Below are positions 25,705 through 33,536 of a DNA stretch of 64,000 nucleotides, in pieces (the first letter of the stretch is position 1; the number at the start of each line of letters is the position of its first letter). The notes beneath the pieces were generated by a model. That model saw only the letters and a program-made list of their open reading frames with translations, did not search any database and was not told the origin of the DNA. Origin of the DNA: Oscillospiraceae bacterium (GTDB lineage: Bacteria > Bacillota > Clostridia > Oscillospirales > Ruminococcaceae); the NCBI GenBank assembly GCA_017521825.1, contig JAFXBK010000090.1:1-64000 (forward strand). Direction: 5' to 3'. Both the position numbers and the translations under genes were made by a program.

Positions 25705-27102
25705 TTATGCCTTTTTCCATTTAACGCCCTGGGGGGTATCCTCAAGGACAATTCCCATTGCTTTAAGTTCGTCGCGGATTCTGTCTGCTTCGGCCCAGTT
25801 GCGTTCTTTTCTTGCGGCCTGGCGCGCGGCAATAAGATTTTCAACCTCTTCCTCAAGGCTTTCTTTCTTGCGGTTATAAAGGATTCCGAGAACATTGGTA
25901 AGGGAATCGAAAAGTTCCGCCGCCGCTTCAAGGGCGGATTTTGCGTGGGGTGCTGTGATGAAGGTGTTGATTTCGCGGACAAGGTCAAAAATTACAGCAA
26001 CAGCATCTGCGGTGTTAAGGTCATCGTCCATGGCAGTGATGAATGCCTGTTTTTTCTCCGCGAGCATTGCGATGAATTCCTCTTCGCCGCCCTGGTTTTC
26101 TGCCGGTGCGTTTTCAATGGCAAAATCAAGGTTATCGCGGCAGGTGTACATTCTTTCAAGGGAAGCCTTTGCGGATTCGATTACGGTAAGGGTATAGTTA
26201 AGGGGCATTCTGTAATGTGCCTGGATCATCATATATTTGATGGGTTCATAGCCGTATTTTTCCGCAACGTCACGGACGGTGAAGAAGTTTCCGAGGGATT
26301 TGGACATTTTTACGTTATCAACGTTGATATAGCCGTTGTGCATCCAATAACGGGCATATTCGTGGCCGGTGCAGCATTCGCCCTGGGCAATTTCGTTTTC
26401 GTGGTGGGGGAAGATAAGGTCCTGGCCGCCGCAGTGGATATCAATGGTTTCGCCAAGGTGATTTTTGATCATAGCAGTGCATTCGATATGCCAGCCGGGT
26501 CTGCCTTCGCCCCAGGGAGAAGTCCAGCTGGGTTCGCCGGGTTTTGCGGCTTTCCAAAGGCAGAAATCAAGCGGATCTTCCTTTTCGGAGTCTGCTTCGA
26601 TTCTTGCGCCGGATTCAAGGTCGGAAACGTCCTGGTGAGAAAGTTTGCCGTATTCATCAAATTTGCGGACACGGAAATAAACGGAGCCGTCGGAAAGGGG
26701 ATAGGCGTAGCCTTTTTCCACAAGGCTTTCGACAATTTCGATGATTTTTGCCATGTTTTCGGTTGCCTTCGGATGAATGGAAGCGGGTTTTACGCCAAGA
26801 CCCTCGGCGTCTTTTTTATATTCCGCGATATATTTTTCAGCAACTTCCGCGGAGGTAATGCCTTCCTCGTTTGCGCGTTTGATGATTTTATCGTCAACGT
26901 CGGTGAAGTTCTGGACAAAGGTTACTTTGTTGCCAAGGAATTCAAGATAGCGGCGGAGAACGTCGAAAACGCAGATGGGTCTTGCGTTGCCGATGTGGAT
27001 AAAGTTATAAACGGTGGGTCCGCAGGCATAAATTTTGAATTCGCCGGGGGTAAGGGGAACAAGTTCCTCCTTCTGTCTTGTCATTGTGTTAAAAACTTTC
27101 AT
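25705..27102 (-). CDS. cysS: Cysteinyl-tRNA synthetase
   Basis: A 465-residue class I synthetase. The HIGH motif appears as NFIHIGNARP after GPTVYN; the KMSKS loop is VKMSKSLGNF; zinc ligands include Cys in ACGPT and the CTGHEY / HCGGQDLIFPHHENE region. AAAGGAG before ATG. No T-box is seen upstream (27103-27230 holds only a family-B repeat), unlike the nearby cysE. Confidence 0.97.
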   Translation of the reverse strand: MKVFNTMTRQKEELVPLTPGEFKIYACGPTVYNFIHIGNARPICVFDVLRRYLEFLGNKVTFVQNFTDVDDKIIKRANEEGITSAEVAEKYIAEYKKDAEGLGVKPASIHPKATENMAKIIEIVESLVEKGYAYPLSDGSVYFRVRKFDEYGKLSHQDVSDLESGARIEADSEKEDPLDFCLWKAAKPGEPSWTSPWGEGRPGWHIECTAMIKNHLGETIDIHCGGQDLIFPHHENEIAQGECCTGHEYARYWMHNGYINVDNVKMSKSLGNFFTVRDVAEKYGYEPIKYMMIQAHYRMPLNYTLTVIESAKASLERMYTCRDNLDFAIENAPAENQGGEEEFIAMLAEKKQAFITAMDDDLNTADAVAVIFDLVREINTFITAPHAKSALEAAAELFDSLTNVLGILYNRKKESLEEEVENLIAARQAARKERNWAEADRIRDELKAMGIVLEDTPQGVKWKKA

Positions 27103-27127
27103 TTCTGGGTCTCCTTTATATTGAAAT

Positions 27128-27172
27128 AGCCTTCCCAGAGGGGAAGGTGGCCGAGAAGCGGACGGATGAGGG
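27128..27172. repeat. Family-B hairpin repeat upstream of cysS
   Basis: GCCTTCCCAGAGGGGAAGG stem, GGCCGAGAAGCGG and ACGGATGAGGG. Confidence 0.65.
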
Positions 27173-27221
27173 ATTACCCCAACCTGCGTTTCACGACCAG
27201 GTCAATGTGTGCACAAAGGTT

Positions 27222-27737
27222 TTATTTTATACAATATAATTCATCTTCCTCCCATTTCATCGGGTTTTCGAAGATGTATTTTGAAATTTCGTCATAAGCC
27301 GCCTGGTTGCGGATTATTTCGTCATAAAAAGATATTTGGAAAATTTTTCTTCCGGGTGTTTGCAAAAGCTTGTTGCAAATTCTTGTTGTGCGCGATTTGT
27401 ATGCACAAACGATATCAGATAATGTAGGGCGGGGGCTTGCTCCCGCCGTTTTGCCAAATAATGCAAAAATAATGTGTATATGGTTCGGCATGATTACATA
27501 CCTGTCAATCTTGACAAAAGGATATCTGGATTCAAGCAGCAATAATTGTTCTTCTGCAATTTTACCGATTTCGGTAAGCGTTACCGTATTTGCGGCGGGA
27601 GCAAGCCCCCGCCCTACCGTAGAAAGAAAAGGCTTTCGTCCTTCGGTGCAAATAGTAACATGATAATATCCGCTTTTGCTGTAATCATAATATACGAGCC
27701 TCGGGTGTTTTCTCTTTGGAAAATTATTCTCATTCAT
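27222..27737 (-). CDS. REP-associated HUH tyrosine transposase (RAYT / Y1_Tnp)
   Basis: A 171-residue single-strand DNA transposase of the IS200/IS605-like REP-associated type. Seen: the Y1_Tnp start strand GYYHVTICT, the metal-binding HUH motif in MPNHIHIIF, and a C-terminal helix with SFYDEIIRN and YIFENPMKW, which should carry the catalytic tyrosine. Two identical 25-bp family-A palindromes in opposite orientation lie inside the gene and are translated as VGRGLAPA and AGASPRPT, flanking the HUH segment; the frame is intact. It starts inside the last codons of cysE (8-base overlap, ATGAATGA), so it is probably coupled to cysE and under its T-box. It may be the enzyme that spreads the family-A repeats; that is inference. 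Confidence 0.88.
   Translation of the reverse strand: MNENNFPKRKHPRLVYYDYSKSGYYHVTICTEGRKPFLSTVGRGLAPAANTVTLTEIGKIAEEQLLLLESRYPFVKIDRYVIMPNHIHIIFALFGKTAGASPRPTLSDIVCAYKSRTTRICNKLLQTPGRKIFQISFYDEIIRNQAAYDEISKYIFENPMKWEEDELYCIK
27424..27448. repeat. Family-A palindrome inside the transposase gene, copy 1
   Basis: Begins GTAGGGCGGGGGCTTGC and ends TCCCGCCG. Read in the gene it encodes TAGASPRPT. Exact reverse complement of 27593-27617. Confidence 0.85.
27593..27617. repeat. Family-A palindrome inside the transposase gene, copy 2
   Basis: Exact inverted copy of 27424-27448, 144 bp away; read in the gene it encodes VGRGLAPA. Confidence 0.85.
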
Positions 27738-28377
27738 GGCTTTTTATTTCCGCAAGCTCCGCTTTAAGACGGTCAATTTCCATATAGAGCTTGCAGATTT
27801 CCTGGGAAACGGGGTCCGGGATGTGTACCTGGTCCAGCTTTTCCGCCGGAACAAACTTTTTTCCGTGCTGACGGACAACCCTTGCGGGAACGCCCACGGC
27901 GGTTGAATATTCCGGAATTGCGTTAAGAACAACGGCGTTGGCGGCGATTTTTGCACCTTCACCAACGGTAAAAGGGCCAAGGACCTTTGCGCCGGCGCCG
28001 ACAATTACGTTGTTCATAAGGGTCGGGTGGCGTTTTCCGGTTTCCTTACCGGTACCGCCAAGGGTGACCCCTTGATAAATGGTGCAGTTATCGCCGACTT
28101 CGGCGGTTTCGCCGATTACAACGCCGGAACCGTGGTCAATAAGGACCCCGCGGCCAATTTTTGCCGCCGGGTGAATTTCTACCCCGGTGCATCCGCGAAC
28201 AATTTGGGAAAGGGCGCGGGCGGTGAATTTAAAACCGTGGTTCCAGAGCCAGAATGCCGGCCGGTGCCACATTATTGCGTGAAGTCCGGAATAGAGAAGA
28301 AGAACTTTGAACGCGGAAGGCGCCGCCGGGTCGCGGTCGCGGACGGCGTAAATATCCTTTTTAAGTCCGGAAAACAT
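27730..28377 (-). CDS. cysE: Serine O-acetyltransferase
   Basis: A 215-residue left-handed beta-helix enzyme making O-acetylserine, the first step of cysteine synthesis. Hexapeptide-repeat motifs with IHPAAKIGRGVLIDHG, VIGETAEVGDNC, YQGVTLGG and the C-terminal loop GVPARVV. The N-terminal helical domain is short (the clostridial/plant-like short form). The frame is open to 28473, but GGAAAGGAGAG supports ATG 28377. A T-box with a UGC (Cys) specifier precedes it, so transcription should rise when tRNA-Cys is uncharged. The transposase gene overlaps its stop. Confidence 0.93.
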   Translation of the reverse strand: MFSGLKKDIYAVRDRDPAAPSAFKVLLLYSGLHAIMWHRPAFWLWNHGFKFTARALSQIVRGCTGVEIHPAAKIGRGVLIDHGSGVVIGETAEVGDNCTIYQGVTLGGTGKETGKRHPTLMNNVIVGAGAKVLGPFTVGEGAKIAANAVVLNAIPEYSTAVGVPARVVRQHGKKFVPAEKLDQVHIPDPVSQEICKLYMEIDRLKAELAEIKSHE

Positions 28378-28395
28378 AAAATTCTCTCCTTTCCA

Positions 28396-28420
28396 AAGGC
28401 TTCCCCTTAAGGAGAAGGCA
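28396..28420. repeat. Short family-B hairpin before cysE
   Basis: AGGCTTCCCCTTAAGGAGAAGG stem between the T-box terminator and the cysE ribosome site. Confidence 0.55.
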
Positions 28421-28423
28421 AAT

Positions 28424-28712
28424 AAAAAAACCTCCGCCACAAATTTCTTTGTGACGGAGGCGGTAAAAAACAAATTTATCGCGGTTCCACTCCGGTTTAT
28501 ATCTCATCGGGTCTGACAACCCGGCGCCGGTAACGGTGGCTTTCCGCAAAACGATACTTACCCGTGCTCATAAAAAGCGGCGTTCCCGTTTTGTGCTCGT
28601 CGGGTGCATTTCACCGTGCTCAAACAAGTGAACTCTCAGCAAACGTCCACATCTCTGGTGCTCAAGTTTTTCGGTTACTTCTCCCGGTCATCGCATTTAT
28701 AATATTAAATTT
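28424..28712 (-). ncRNA. T-box leader, tRNA-Cys responsive
   Basis: Read on the minus strand. Stem I carries GGGAGAAGTAACC (the AGTA motif), AGAGATG, and a specifier loop GTGAAATGCACC with the triplet UGC at 28606-28608, which pairs with the anticodon of tRNA-Cys. The conserved T-box sequence is GAGTGGAACCGCG (28480-28492). The terminator is CCTCCGTCACAAA / TTTGTGGCGGAGG plus seven Ts (28424-28455). The specifier agrees with the downstream gene cysE. Stem I contains four GAGCAC words, three of them TGAGCAC. Confidence 0.9.
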
Positions 28713-28741
28713 AATATATCATAATAAAAAGCGGAATGCAA
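28713..28741 (-). promoter_or_regulatory. Promoter of the T-box-cysE unit
   Basis: On the minus strand TTGCAT (28736-28741), 17-bp spacer, TATATT (28713-28718). Confidence 0.7.
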
Positions 28742-28748
28742 GAGTTTT

Positions 28749-30071
28749 TTATCTGTCGTGCCCAAGCCTTCTGTAATGTCTGTGCTTGCGAAGACGGTTA
28801 TACTTCCTGATATTATATGCGCGGATTATAAGAATGATTACCGCAAGGGCGGTTATTATTCCAAGGGGAATAACAATAAAAATCCACCAGCGGAATTCGC
28901 TTTTTTCGTTTTTAATTTCCGCTTCGGAGGAAATTACGGAAGATTCCTTAACAATATGATATTCCGGAGAAATTTTGAAAGGCGAGGTCGCCATGTTTTC
29001 GCTTGTTTTTTTGAAGGAAATTTCGAGCGCAACGCTGCTTACTTCCGAAAGCTGGCAGGATTCCGGAATGTTCGCCTTTACGGAAATATCGGAAGAAGTC
29101 ATATCCCCGGTAAGAAGGACGTTTATTGCCGCCATGGGGTAAACGGTCATTTCGCCGTAAAGTTCGTTTTCTTCGTAAACGTTGAGCTTGGATTTTTTAA
29201 CGGTTACGGGGATTTCAACGTTTTTGAAATTTTCGAAACAATAATCAAGAAGAAGGCGGGAATCCTTATATTTTGTGTTTTTGTTTTTGCTTTTCATAAC
29301 AACGCAGATAAGGTCCATTTCGCCGTTGGAAGCGGTTGTAACGGCGGTGTGAAGAGCTTCTTCCGTCCAGCCGAGTTTTCCGCCGGTGGCATAATCGTAG
29401 CCGTGGGTGGCGTTATACTGGCTTCCGACAATCATTGCGTGGTGGGTTCCAAAAGTTCGTTCACTGTTTTTGTTGGTTTCCGGAATCTTCCATTCCCAGG
29501 CGGAAAAATAGGTCATGAATCCCGGGACGGAAAGGGCATATTTTGTTATTATGGCCATATCCCTTGCGGTGGAATAATGGTTCATTTCCGGCATGCCGGT
29601 GGCGTTTGAAAAATGGGAACCGGTACAGCCAAGCTCCGCAAGTTTTTCGTTCATAAGGCGGACAAAGGCAAGCTGGCTTCCGGCGGAAGCATCCGCAAGA
29701 GCCATGGCGCAATCGTTGGCGGATTCCACCATTGCGCCATAGAGAAGGTCCTCGATGGTGCAGGTTTCACCTTCGGAAAAGGCAAGGTGGGTGCTGGCTT
29801 TGTCGTAACTTGCGGCTTCTTTTGAAAAAGTGTATTTTGCCTTGGGGTCAAGGCGCTCAAGAGCCATGGCGCAGGTAAGGATTTTGGTTATGGAAGCGGG
29901 TTCGCGTTTTGCGTTTTCGTTTCCGCCGATAAGAATCTGGCCGGTTTTGGAATCCATTACGCACCAGGTTTCGGAAATTATTTCGGAGGAAGGGGTTTTT
30001 GCAAAAGCCGGAACGGCAACGGAAATTACGGTTAAAATGCAAAGAAAAAGCGAAACAAATTTTTTTATCAT
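28749..30071 (-). CDS. D-alanyl-D-alanine carboxypeptidase, DacF/DacA type
   Basis: A 440-residue low-molecular-weight penicillin-binding protein (peptidase S11) that trims pentapeptide stems of peptidoglycan. Signal peptide to about residue 24 (AFA cut site), active-site SITK (Ser60, Lys63), SAN (117-119), and a third motif that reads KLG (232-234) in TGGKLGWT where KTG is usual. A beta-rich segment and a C-terminal helix (about 398-420) with a basic tail anchor it to the membrane. AAAGGATTG before ATG. The KLG change would be worth testing for activity; it may still work, as position 2 of this motif tolerates some change. Confidence 0.88.
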   Translation of the reverse strand: MIKKFVSLFLCILTVISVAVPAFAKTPSSEIISETWCVMDSKTGQILIGGNENAKREPASITKILTCAMALERLDPKAKYTFSKEAASYDKASTHLAFSEGETCTIEDLLYGAMVESANDCAMALADASAGSQLAFVRLMNEKLAELGCTGSHFSNATGMPEMNHYSTARDMAIITKYALSVPGFMTYFSAWEWKIPETNKNSERTFGTHHAMIVGSQYNATHGYDYATGGKLGWTEEALHTAVTTASNGEMDLICVVMKSKNKNTKYKDSRLLLDYCFENFKNVEIPVTVKKSKLNVYEENELYGEMTVYPMAAINVLLTGDMTSSDISVKANIPESCQLSEVSSVALEISFKKTSENMATSPFKISPEYHIVKESSVISSEAEIKNEKSEFRWWIFIVIPLGIITALAVIILIIRAYNIRKYNRLRKHRHYRRLGHDR

Positions 30072-30116
30072 ATCAACAATCCTTTTTGCGGGAAAAATTT
30101 TTAATGTATCTTAGAT

Positions 30117-30145
30117 ATAATAACATATAATTAAGTCCGTTGCAA
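30117..30145 (-). promoter_or_regulatory. Promoter of the D,D-carboxypeptidase gene
   Basis: On the minus strand TTGCAA (30140-30145), 17-bp spacer, TATTAT (30117-30122). Confidence 0.75.
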
Positions 30146-30226
30146 AACACTTTTCGGAATATTAAGGAATATTTAATAATTTTTCGGCAAAAATAGGATT
30201 AAAATAAAAAAGGAGATGTTTTTTAT

Positions 30227-30451
30227 ATGGATATGAGCGCCATTACATGGGTTGACCGTATTGCCCTTCTGCTTATTATAATCGGCGGACTTAACTGGGG
30301 ACTTATCGGCCTTTTGGATTTTGACCTTGTTGCCTGGCTTTTCGGAAGTCCGGAAGCGCTTTTGAGCAGAGTTGTTTATACCCTGGTGGGCGTAGGTGCC
30401 GCTTGGGGGATTACTTTGCTTTTCAGACCCAGAGAGGAACGCGGCGCATAA
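30227..30451 (+). CDS. DUF378 small membrane protein
   Basis: A 74-residue protein with two predicted membrane helices (about 9-30 and 47-66) and the DUF378 signature GGLNWGLIGL and GVGAAWGI. Function unknown across the family. AAAGGAGATG is 6-7 bases before ATG. Monocistronic, with a strong terminator. Confidence 0.88.
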   Translation: MDMSAITWVDRIALLLIIIGGLNWGLIGLLDFDLVAWLFGSPEALLSRVVYTLVGVGAAWGITLLFRPREERGA

Positions 30452-30452
30452 T

Positions 30453-30488
30453 AAAAAGCGCTCCCTTTTTTAAAGGGAGCGCTTTTTT
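30453..30488 (+). terminator. Terminator after the DUF378 gene
   Basis: AAAAAGCGCTCCCTTT / AAAGGGAGCGCTTTTTT, usable in both directions. Confidence 0.88.
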
Positions 30489-30490
30489 AT

Positions 30491-30657
30491 AAGCCTTCCC
30501 AGAGGGCAAAGCCTGTGAAGCGCGTCCTGTGGACGATGAAGCAAACAGGGTTTGGCGCCGCGGTCAAAATATTCAAGGCGTATGCCGAAGAATATTTTGG
30601 GCACCGCAAGAGTATAGGTGGATTTTTGCAACTTGTTGCAAAAAGACGGATGAGGGA
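30491..30657. repeat. Family-B repeat with a nested structured insert
   Basis: The outer module is split into 30491-30506 and 30616-30657. The 109-bp insert has two hairpins: AAAGCCTGT with ACAGGGTTT (one mismatch), and GCGGTCAAAATATTC (30560-30574) with GAATATTTTGGGCACCGC (30590-30607). Confidence 0.6.
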
Positions 30658-30706
30658 TTACAGGTAACCCGGAGGGTTTGGCAGCTTTTATAAAAAAGAC
30701 TTGTTG

Positions 30707-31840
30707 TCACACCTGTTTATCCAGAATATCTCTGTATTTCCGATAAAATTCCTCAAAGGTTCCGTTTTCGATTTCCTCGCGAATCTTCGCCATCATCTCA
30801 TTATAAAACCAAAGGTTATGGAGAACGCAAAGGCGCATTCCAAGGCGTTCGTCCGCCTTTAAAAGGTGGCGGATATAGCCTTTGCTGTAACTTCTGCAGG
30901 CAGGGCAGCCGCAGTTTTCGTCAATGGGCGAGCCGTCAAATTTAAACTTTTCCGCAAGGATGCGGACTTTTCCGTTCCAGGTAAAAACATTTCCGTGCTG
31001 GGCGTTTCTAAGTGGAAGAACACAGTCAAAAAAGTCGATTCCCCGGTGAACCCCTTCGAGAATGTTAAGTGGGGTTCCGACACCCATAAGATAGCGGGGT
31101 TTGTCCTTTGGCATATGCGGTTCGACGGCATCGATTATCCGGTACATTTCCTCGGCGCTTTCACCAACGGAAAGTCCGCCGATGGCGTAGCCGTCGAGGC
31201 CTTCGATTTTTGCAATTTCCTTCATGTGCTCAACCCGGATATCGTCATAGGTTCCGCCCTGGTTGATTCCGAAAAGGAGCTGGCCGGGATTGATTGTTCC
31301 GTGCTCAAGGGAAAGCCGGCGGTGCTCATCAATGCATCTTTTAAGCCAGCGGGTGGTTCTCGCAACGGATTTTTCAACGTAATCCCGCGGAGCGGGGTTT
31401 TCGATGCATTCGTCAAAAGCCATGGCAATATCGCTTCCAAGTTTGGACTGGATCTGCATGGATTCTTCCGGACCCATAAAAATCTTTCTTCCGTCGATGT
31501 AGGAAGTAAAATATGCGCCTTCTTCCTTAATGCGGCGGATTTTCTGAAGGGAAAAAACCTGGAAGCCGCCGGAATCCGTAAGGATCGGTTTATCCCAGTT
31601 CATAAATTTATGAAGTCCGCCAAGCCGGGAAATAAGTTCTTCGCCGGGCTGCATATGAAGATGATAGGTGTTTGAAAGTTCAACAAGGGTTCCGATTTCC
31701 CGAAGGTCATCGGTGGAAGCTCCGCCGCGGATTGCGGCGGCCGTTCCCACATTCATAAAAACCGGGGTTTCGATAACGCCATGGGGAGTTTCGAGCCTTG
31801 CTTTGCGGGCTTTTCCGCAGGTTTTGATAATTTCGTACAT
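30707..31840 (-). CDS. tgt: Queuine tRNA-ribosyltransferase
   Basis: A 377-residue TIM-barrel enzyme that exchanges G34 for preQ1 in tRNAs with GUN anticodons. LTDSGGFQVFSL (Asp general acid/base), FDECIENP, FGINQGGTYDD, GYAIGGLSVGE, the nucleophile region FFDCVLPLRNAQHG (usually LPTRNARHG), and the zinc site CGCPACRSYS are present. GGAGGAAC before ATG. No queA, yajC or preQ1-synthesis gene is adjacent, so preQ1 or queuine may be salvaged. Three TGAGCAC words occur within 100 bp near 31226-31327. Confidence 0.95.
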   Translation of the reverse strand: MYEIIKTCGKARKARLETPHGVIETPVFMNVGTAAAIRGGASTDDLREIGTLVELSNTYHLHMQPGEELISRLGGLHKFMNWDKPILTDSGGFQVFSLQKIRRIKEEGAYFTSYIDGRKIFMGPEESMQIQSKLGSDIAMAFDECIENPAPRDYVEKSVARTTRWLKRCIDEHRRLSLEHGTINPGQLLFGINQGGTYDDIRVEHMKEIAKIEGLDGYAIGGLSVGESAEEMYRIIDAVEPHMPKDKPRYLMGVGTPLNILEGVHRGIDFFDCVLPLRNAQHGNVFTWNGKVRILAEKFKFDGSPIDENCGCPACRSYSKGYIRHLLKADERLGMRLCVLHNLWFYNEMMAKIREEIENGTFEEFYRKYRDILDKQV

Positions 31841-31991
31841 AGTTCCTCCGAAGGGGTTTAATAAAAATATAATGTAATAATATCATAAATAAAACGAAAA
31901 AGCGAGAAGCGGAAAAGTTTTTTTGGCTGGAACGGAAAGAAAAAATGTGCTACAATATAAACCGTAATTTTATGCCGAAAGAGGTAGCTTA

Positions 31992-33122
31992 ATGAACCAG
32001 AAAGAACTTAACGAAATCCGCCGCCGCCTTGCCCTTGATAAAAACTGCATCAGCAAGGTTTACGGCTGTTTTGTAAACCAGATGAAGGAAATCATCGCTT
32101 ATATTGAAGAACCGGTTGCAACAATGCCCCAATCCGAAGGGGAAAGATATATGGCGCTTTTTAAAAAAGCCCTTTCCGGTTCCCTTGGAAAAAACCTTAT
32201 TGATATCGAGTTTTCCACCCAGCAGGTTATGGAAGGCGAAGAGCACAAGCTCCTTATGGATATCCGCAAGGATATCGGAAACGCCGAGCTTCGGGAGGAA
32301 CTTTATAAAAAGATAATCCCCGCGGTTAATCTTGACTGCAACTACATAATCCTTCTCGGCGCGGATCATTATGACGTTCCTTTTAAAGGCACCGATGAGC
32401 TTTCCGTCGAGGACGCTTCCGAAAGCGTTTTCAACTATTTTGTCTGTTCCGTCTGCCCGGTTAACGAAAGCAAAACCGAACTCGGATATGTAATTGACCA
32501 GAGTGCTTTCCACAACTGCACCTTTCCCCAGACCGTTGCGGCACCGGAAATGGGATTTATGTTCCCCTGCTTTGATGACAGAGCCACCAACATCTATAAC
32601 GCCCTTTTCTATACCAAAAACACGGATATGATGCAGGAGGAATTTATCGGTTCCGTTTTTAAAACCGAAATTCCGATGTCCGCAGGCGAGCAGAAGATGA
32701 CTTTTCAGGAAGTGCTTACCGAAACTCTTGAGGAGGACTGCAGCTTTGATATCATCCAGGCGGTGCATGAACAGATTTGCGAGCGAATTGTTGAGCATAA
32801 GGAAAGCAAGGACCCCCAGCCGCTCGATTTAAGCACCCGGGAAGTTGGCGATATTCTTGAAAACAGCGGCGTTACAAAGGAAAAGGTGGAAGTTTTCAAG
32901 GAAAAAGTTAAAAAACAGTTCGGCGAGGACAAACCCTTAAAACCCCAGAACATAATCGAAAGCAAAAAGTTCGAGGTGGTAACTCCCCAGGTTAAAATTT
33001 CCGTTGCGCCGGAATTTTCCTATCTTGTTGAAACAAAGGTTGTTGATGGAAGAAAATATATTATGATCCCTGCGGACGAAGGCGTTGAGGTAAACGGAGT
33101 TTCCGTAAAAATTTCCGAATAA
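31992..33122 (+). CDS. DUF4317 family protein
   Basis: A 376-residue cytoplasmic protein of unknown role found in many Clostridia (DUF4317). Family marks: start MNQKELNEIRRRLALDKNCI, CYVN-like GCFVNQ, then KALSGSLGKNLIDIEFS and CTFPQTV..MGFMFPCFDDRA. No signal peptide, membrane helix or catalytic motif is evident. It has a Glu/Lys-rich region (about 270-320) and a beta-rich end. A -10 TACAAT with extended TGC lies at 31951-31956, but no good -35 is seen. Single gene between tgt (divergent) and a family-B repeat. Confidence 0.85.
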   Translation: MNQKELNEIRRRLALDKNCISKVYGCFVNQMKEIIAYIEEPVATMPQSEGERYMALFKKALSGSLGKNLIDIEFSTQQVMEGEEHKLLMDIRKDIGNAELREELYKKIIPAVNLDCNYIILLGADHYDVPFKGTDELSVEDASESVFNYFVCSVCPVNESKTELGYVIDQSAFHNCTFPQTVAAPEMGFMFPCFDDRATNIYNALFYTKNTDMMQEEFIGSVFKTEIPMSAGEQKMTFQEVLTETLEEDCSFDIIQAVHEQICERIVEHKESKDPQPLDLSTREVGDILENSGVTKEKVEVFKEKVKKQFGEDKPLKPQNIIESKKFEVVTPQVKISVAPEFSYLVETKVVDGRKYIMIPADEGVEVNGVSVKISE

Positions 33123-33179
33123 GCCTTCCCTTGGGGGAAGGTGGATTTTCGGCTGAAGGCCGAAAAGACGGATGAGGGA
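33123..33179. repeat. Family-B hairpin repeat
   Basis: GCCTTCCCTTGGGGGAAGG, TTTTCGGCTGAAGGCCGAAAA and GACGGATGAGGG. Confidence 0.7.
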
Positions 33180-33182
33180 AAA

Positions 33183-33368
33183 TTAAGAAAAACAAAGCGG
33201 CACAGAATCGAAATCAAAATCGGTTCTGTGCCGCTTTCTATTATATGCCTTCGGGTTTTCGGATTTTCTTGTTACGGGGTTAATTCCGTTCCAGTCTTTT
33301 CGGCGGATTGCGTTGAGTTCGCGTTGCTTTTTCTTGGAAAGCTTTTCAAAAGGGATAAATTTTTCCAT
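33183..33368 (-). CDS. Small conserved basic protein
   Basis: A 61-residue protein beginning MEKFIPFEKLSKKKQRELN, with NPVTRKSENPKAYNRKR; similar short basic proteins of unknown function recur in Clostridia. GGAGG seven bases before ATG 33368 supports this start rather than the longer frame from 33401. The last about 15 codons run through a terminator hairpin (33195-33238) and the stop TAA lies just after its T tract, which is unusual: translation to the end would melt the terminator. Possibly an older, earlier stop was lost. It follows the tRNA-Leu gene on the same strand. Confidence 0.65.
   Translation of the reverse strand: MEKFIPFEKLSKKKQRELNAIRRKDWNGINPVTRKSENPKAYNRKRHRTDFDFDSVPLCFS
33195..33238 (-). 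terminator. Terminator overlapping the end of the small basic gene
   Basis: AAAGCGGCACAGAA / TTCTGTGCCGCTTT stem, followed on the minus strand by GTTTTTCTTAA. Confidence 0.75.
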
Positions 33369-33399
33369 GTTCTTTTCCTCCGTTTTTAATTTTATAAAC

Positions 33400-33433
33400 A
33401 AAAAAGGTCGTTAACAAAAGTTAACGACCTTTT
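33400..33433 (-). terminator. Terminator of the tRNA-Leu gene
   Basis: AAAAGGTCGTTAAC TTTT GTTAACGACCTTTT, 14-bp perfect stem with T run directly after the tRNA 3' end. Confidence 0.88.
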
Positions 33434-33516
33434 GGTGCGGTAAATGGGACTTGAACCCATACGTCAAAGACACACGCCCCTCAAACGTGCCTGTCTGCCT
33501 ATTCCAGCACTACCGC
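33433..33516 (-). tRNA. tRNA-Leu (anticodon GAG)
   Basis: An 84-nt class II cloverleaf with encoded CCA. Acceptor GCGGTAG pairs with TTACCGC; the anticodon stem CACGT / GCGTG (one G-U pair) presents TTGAGGG with anticodon GAG; a long variable arm and GGTTCAAGTCC T-loop follow. It reads CTT and CTC, and CTT is the dominant leucine codon in this window. Confidence 0.93.
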
Positions 33517-33536
33517 ATTTCTCGAATGCAAGAGTT

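Noticed and set aside
27428..27620. Transposase gene as a pseudogene broken by repeats
   Set aside because: Both palindromes keep the reading frame, and the HUH and C-terminal motifs are intact.
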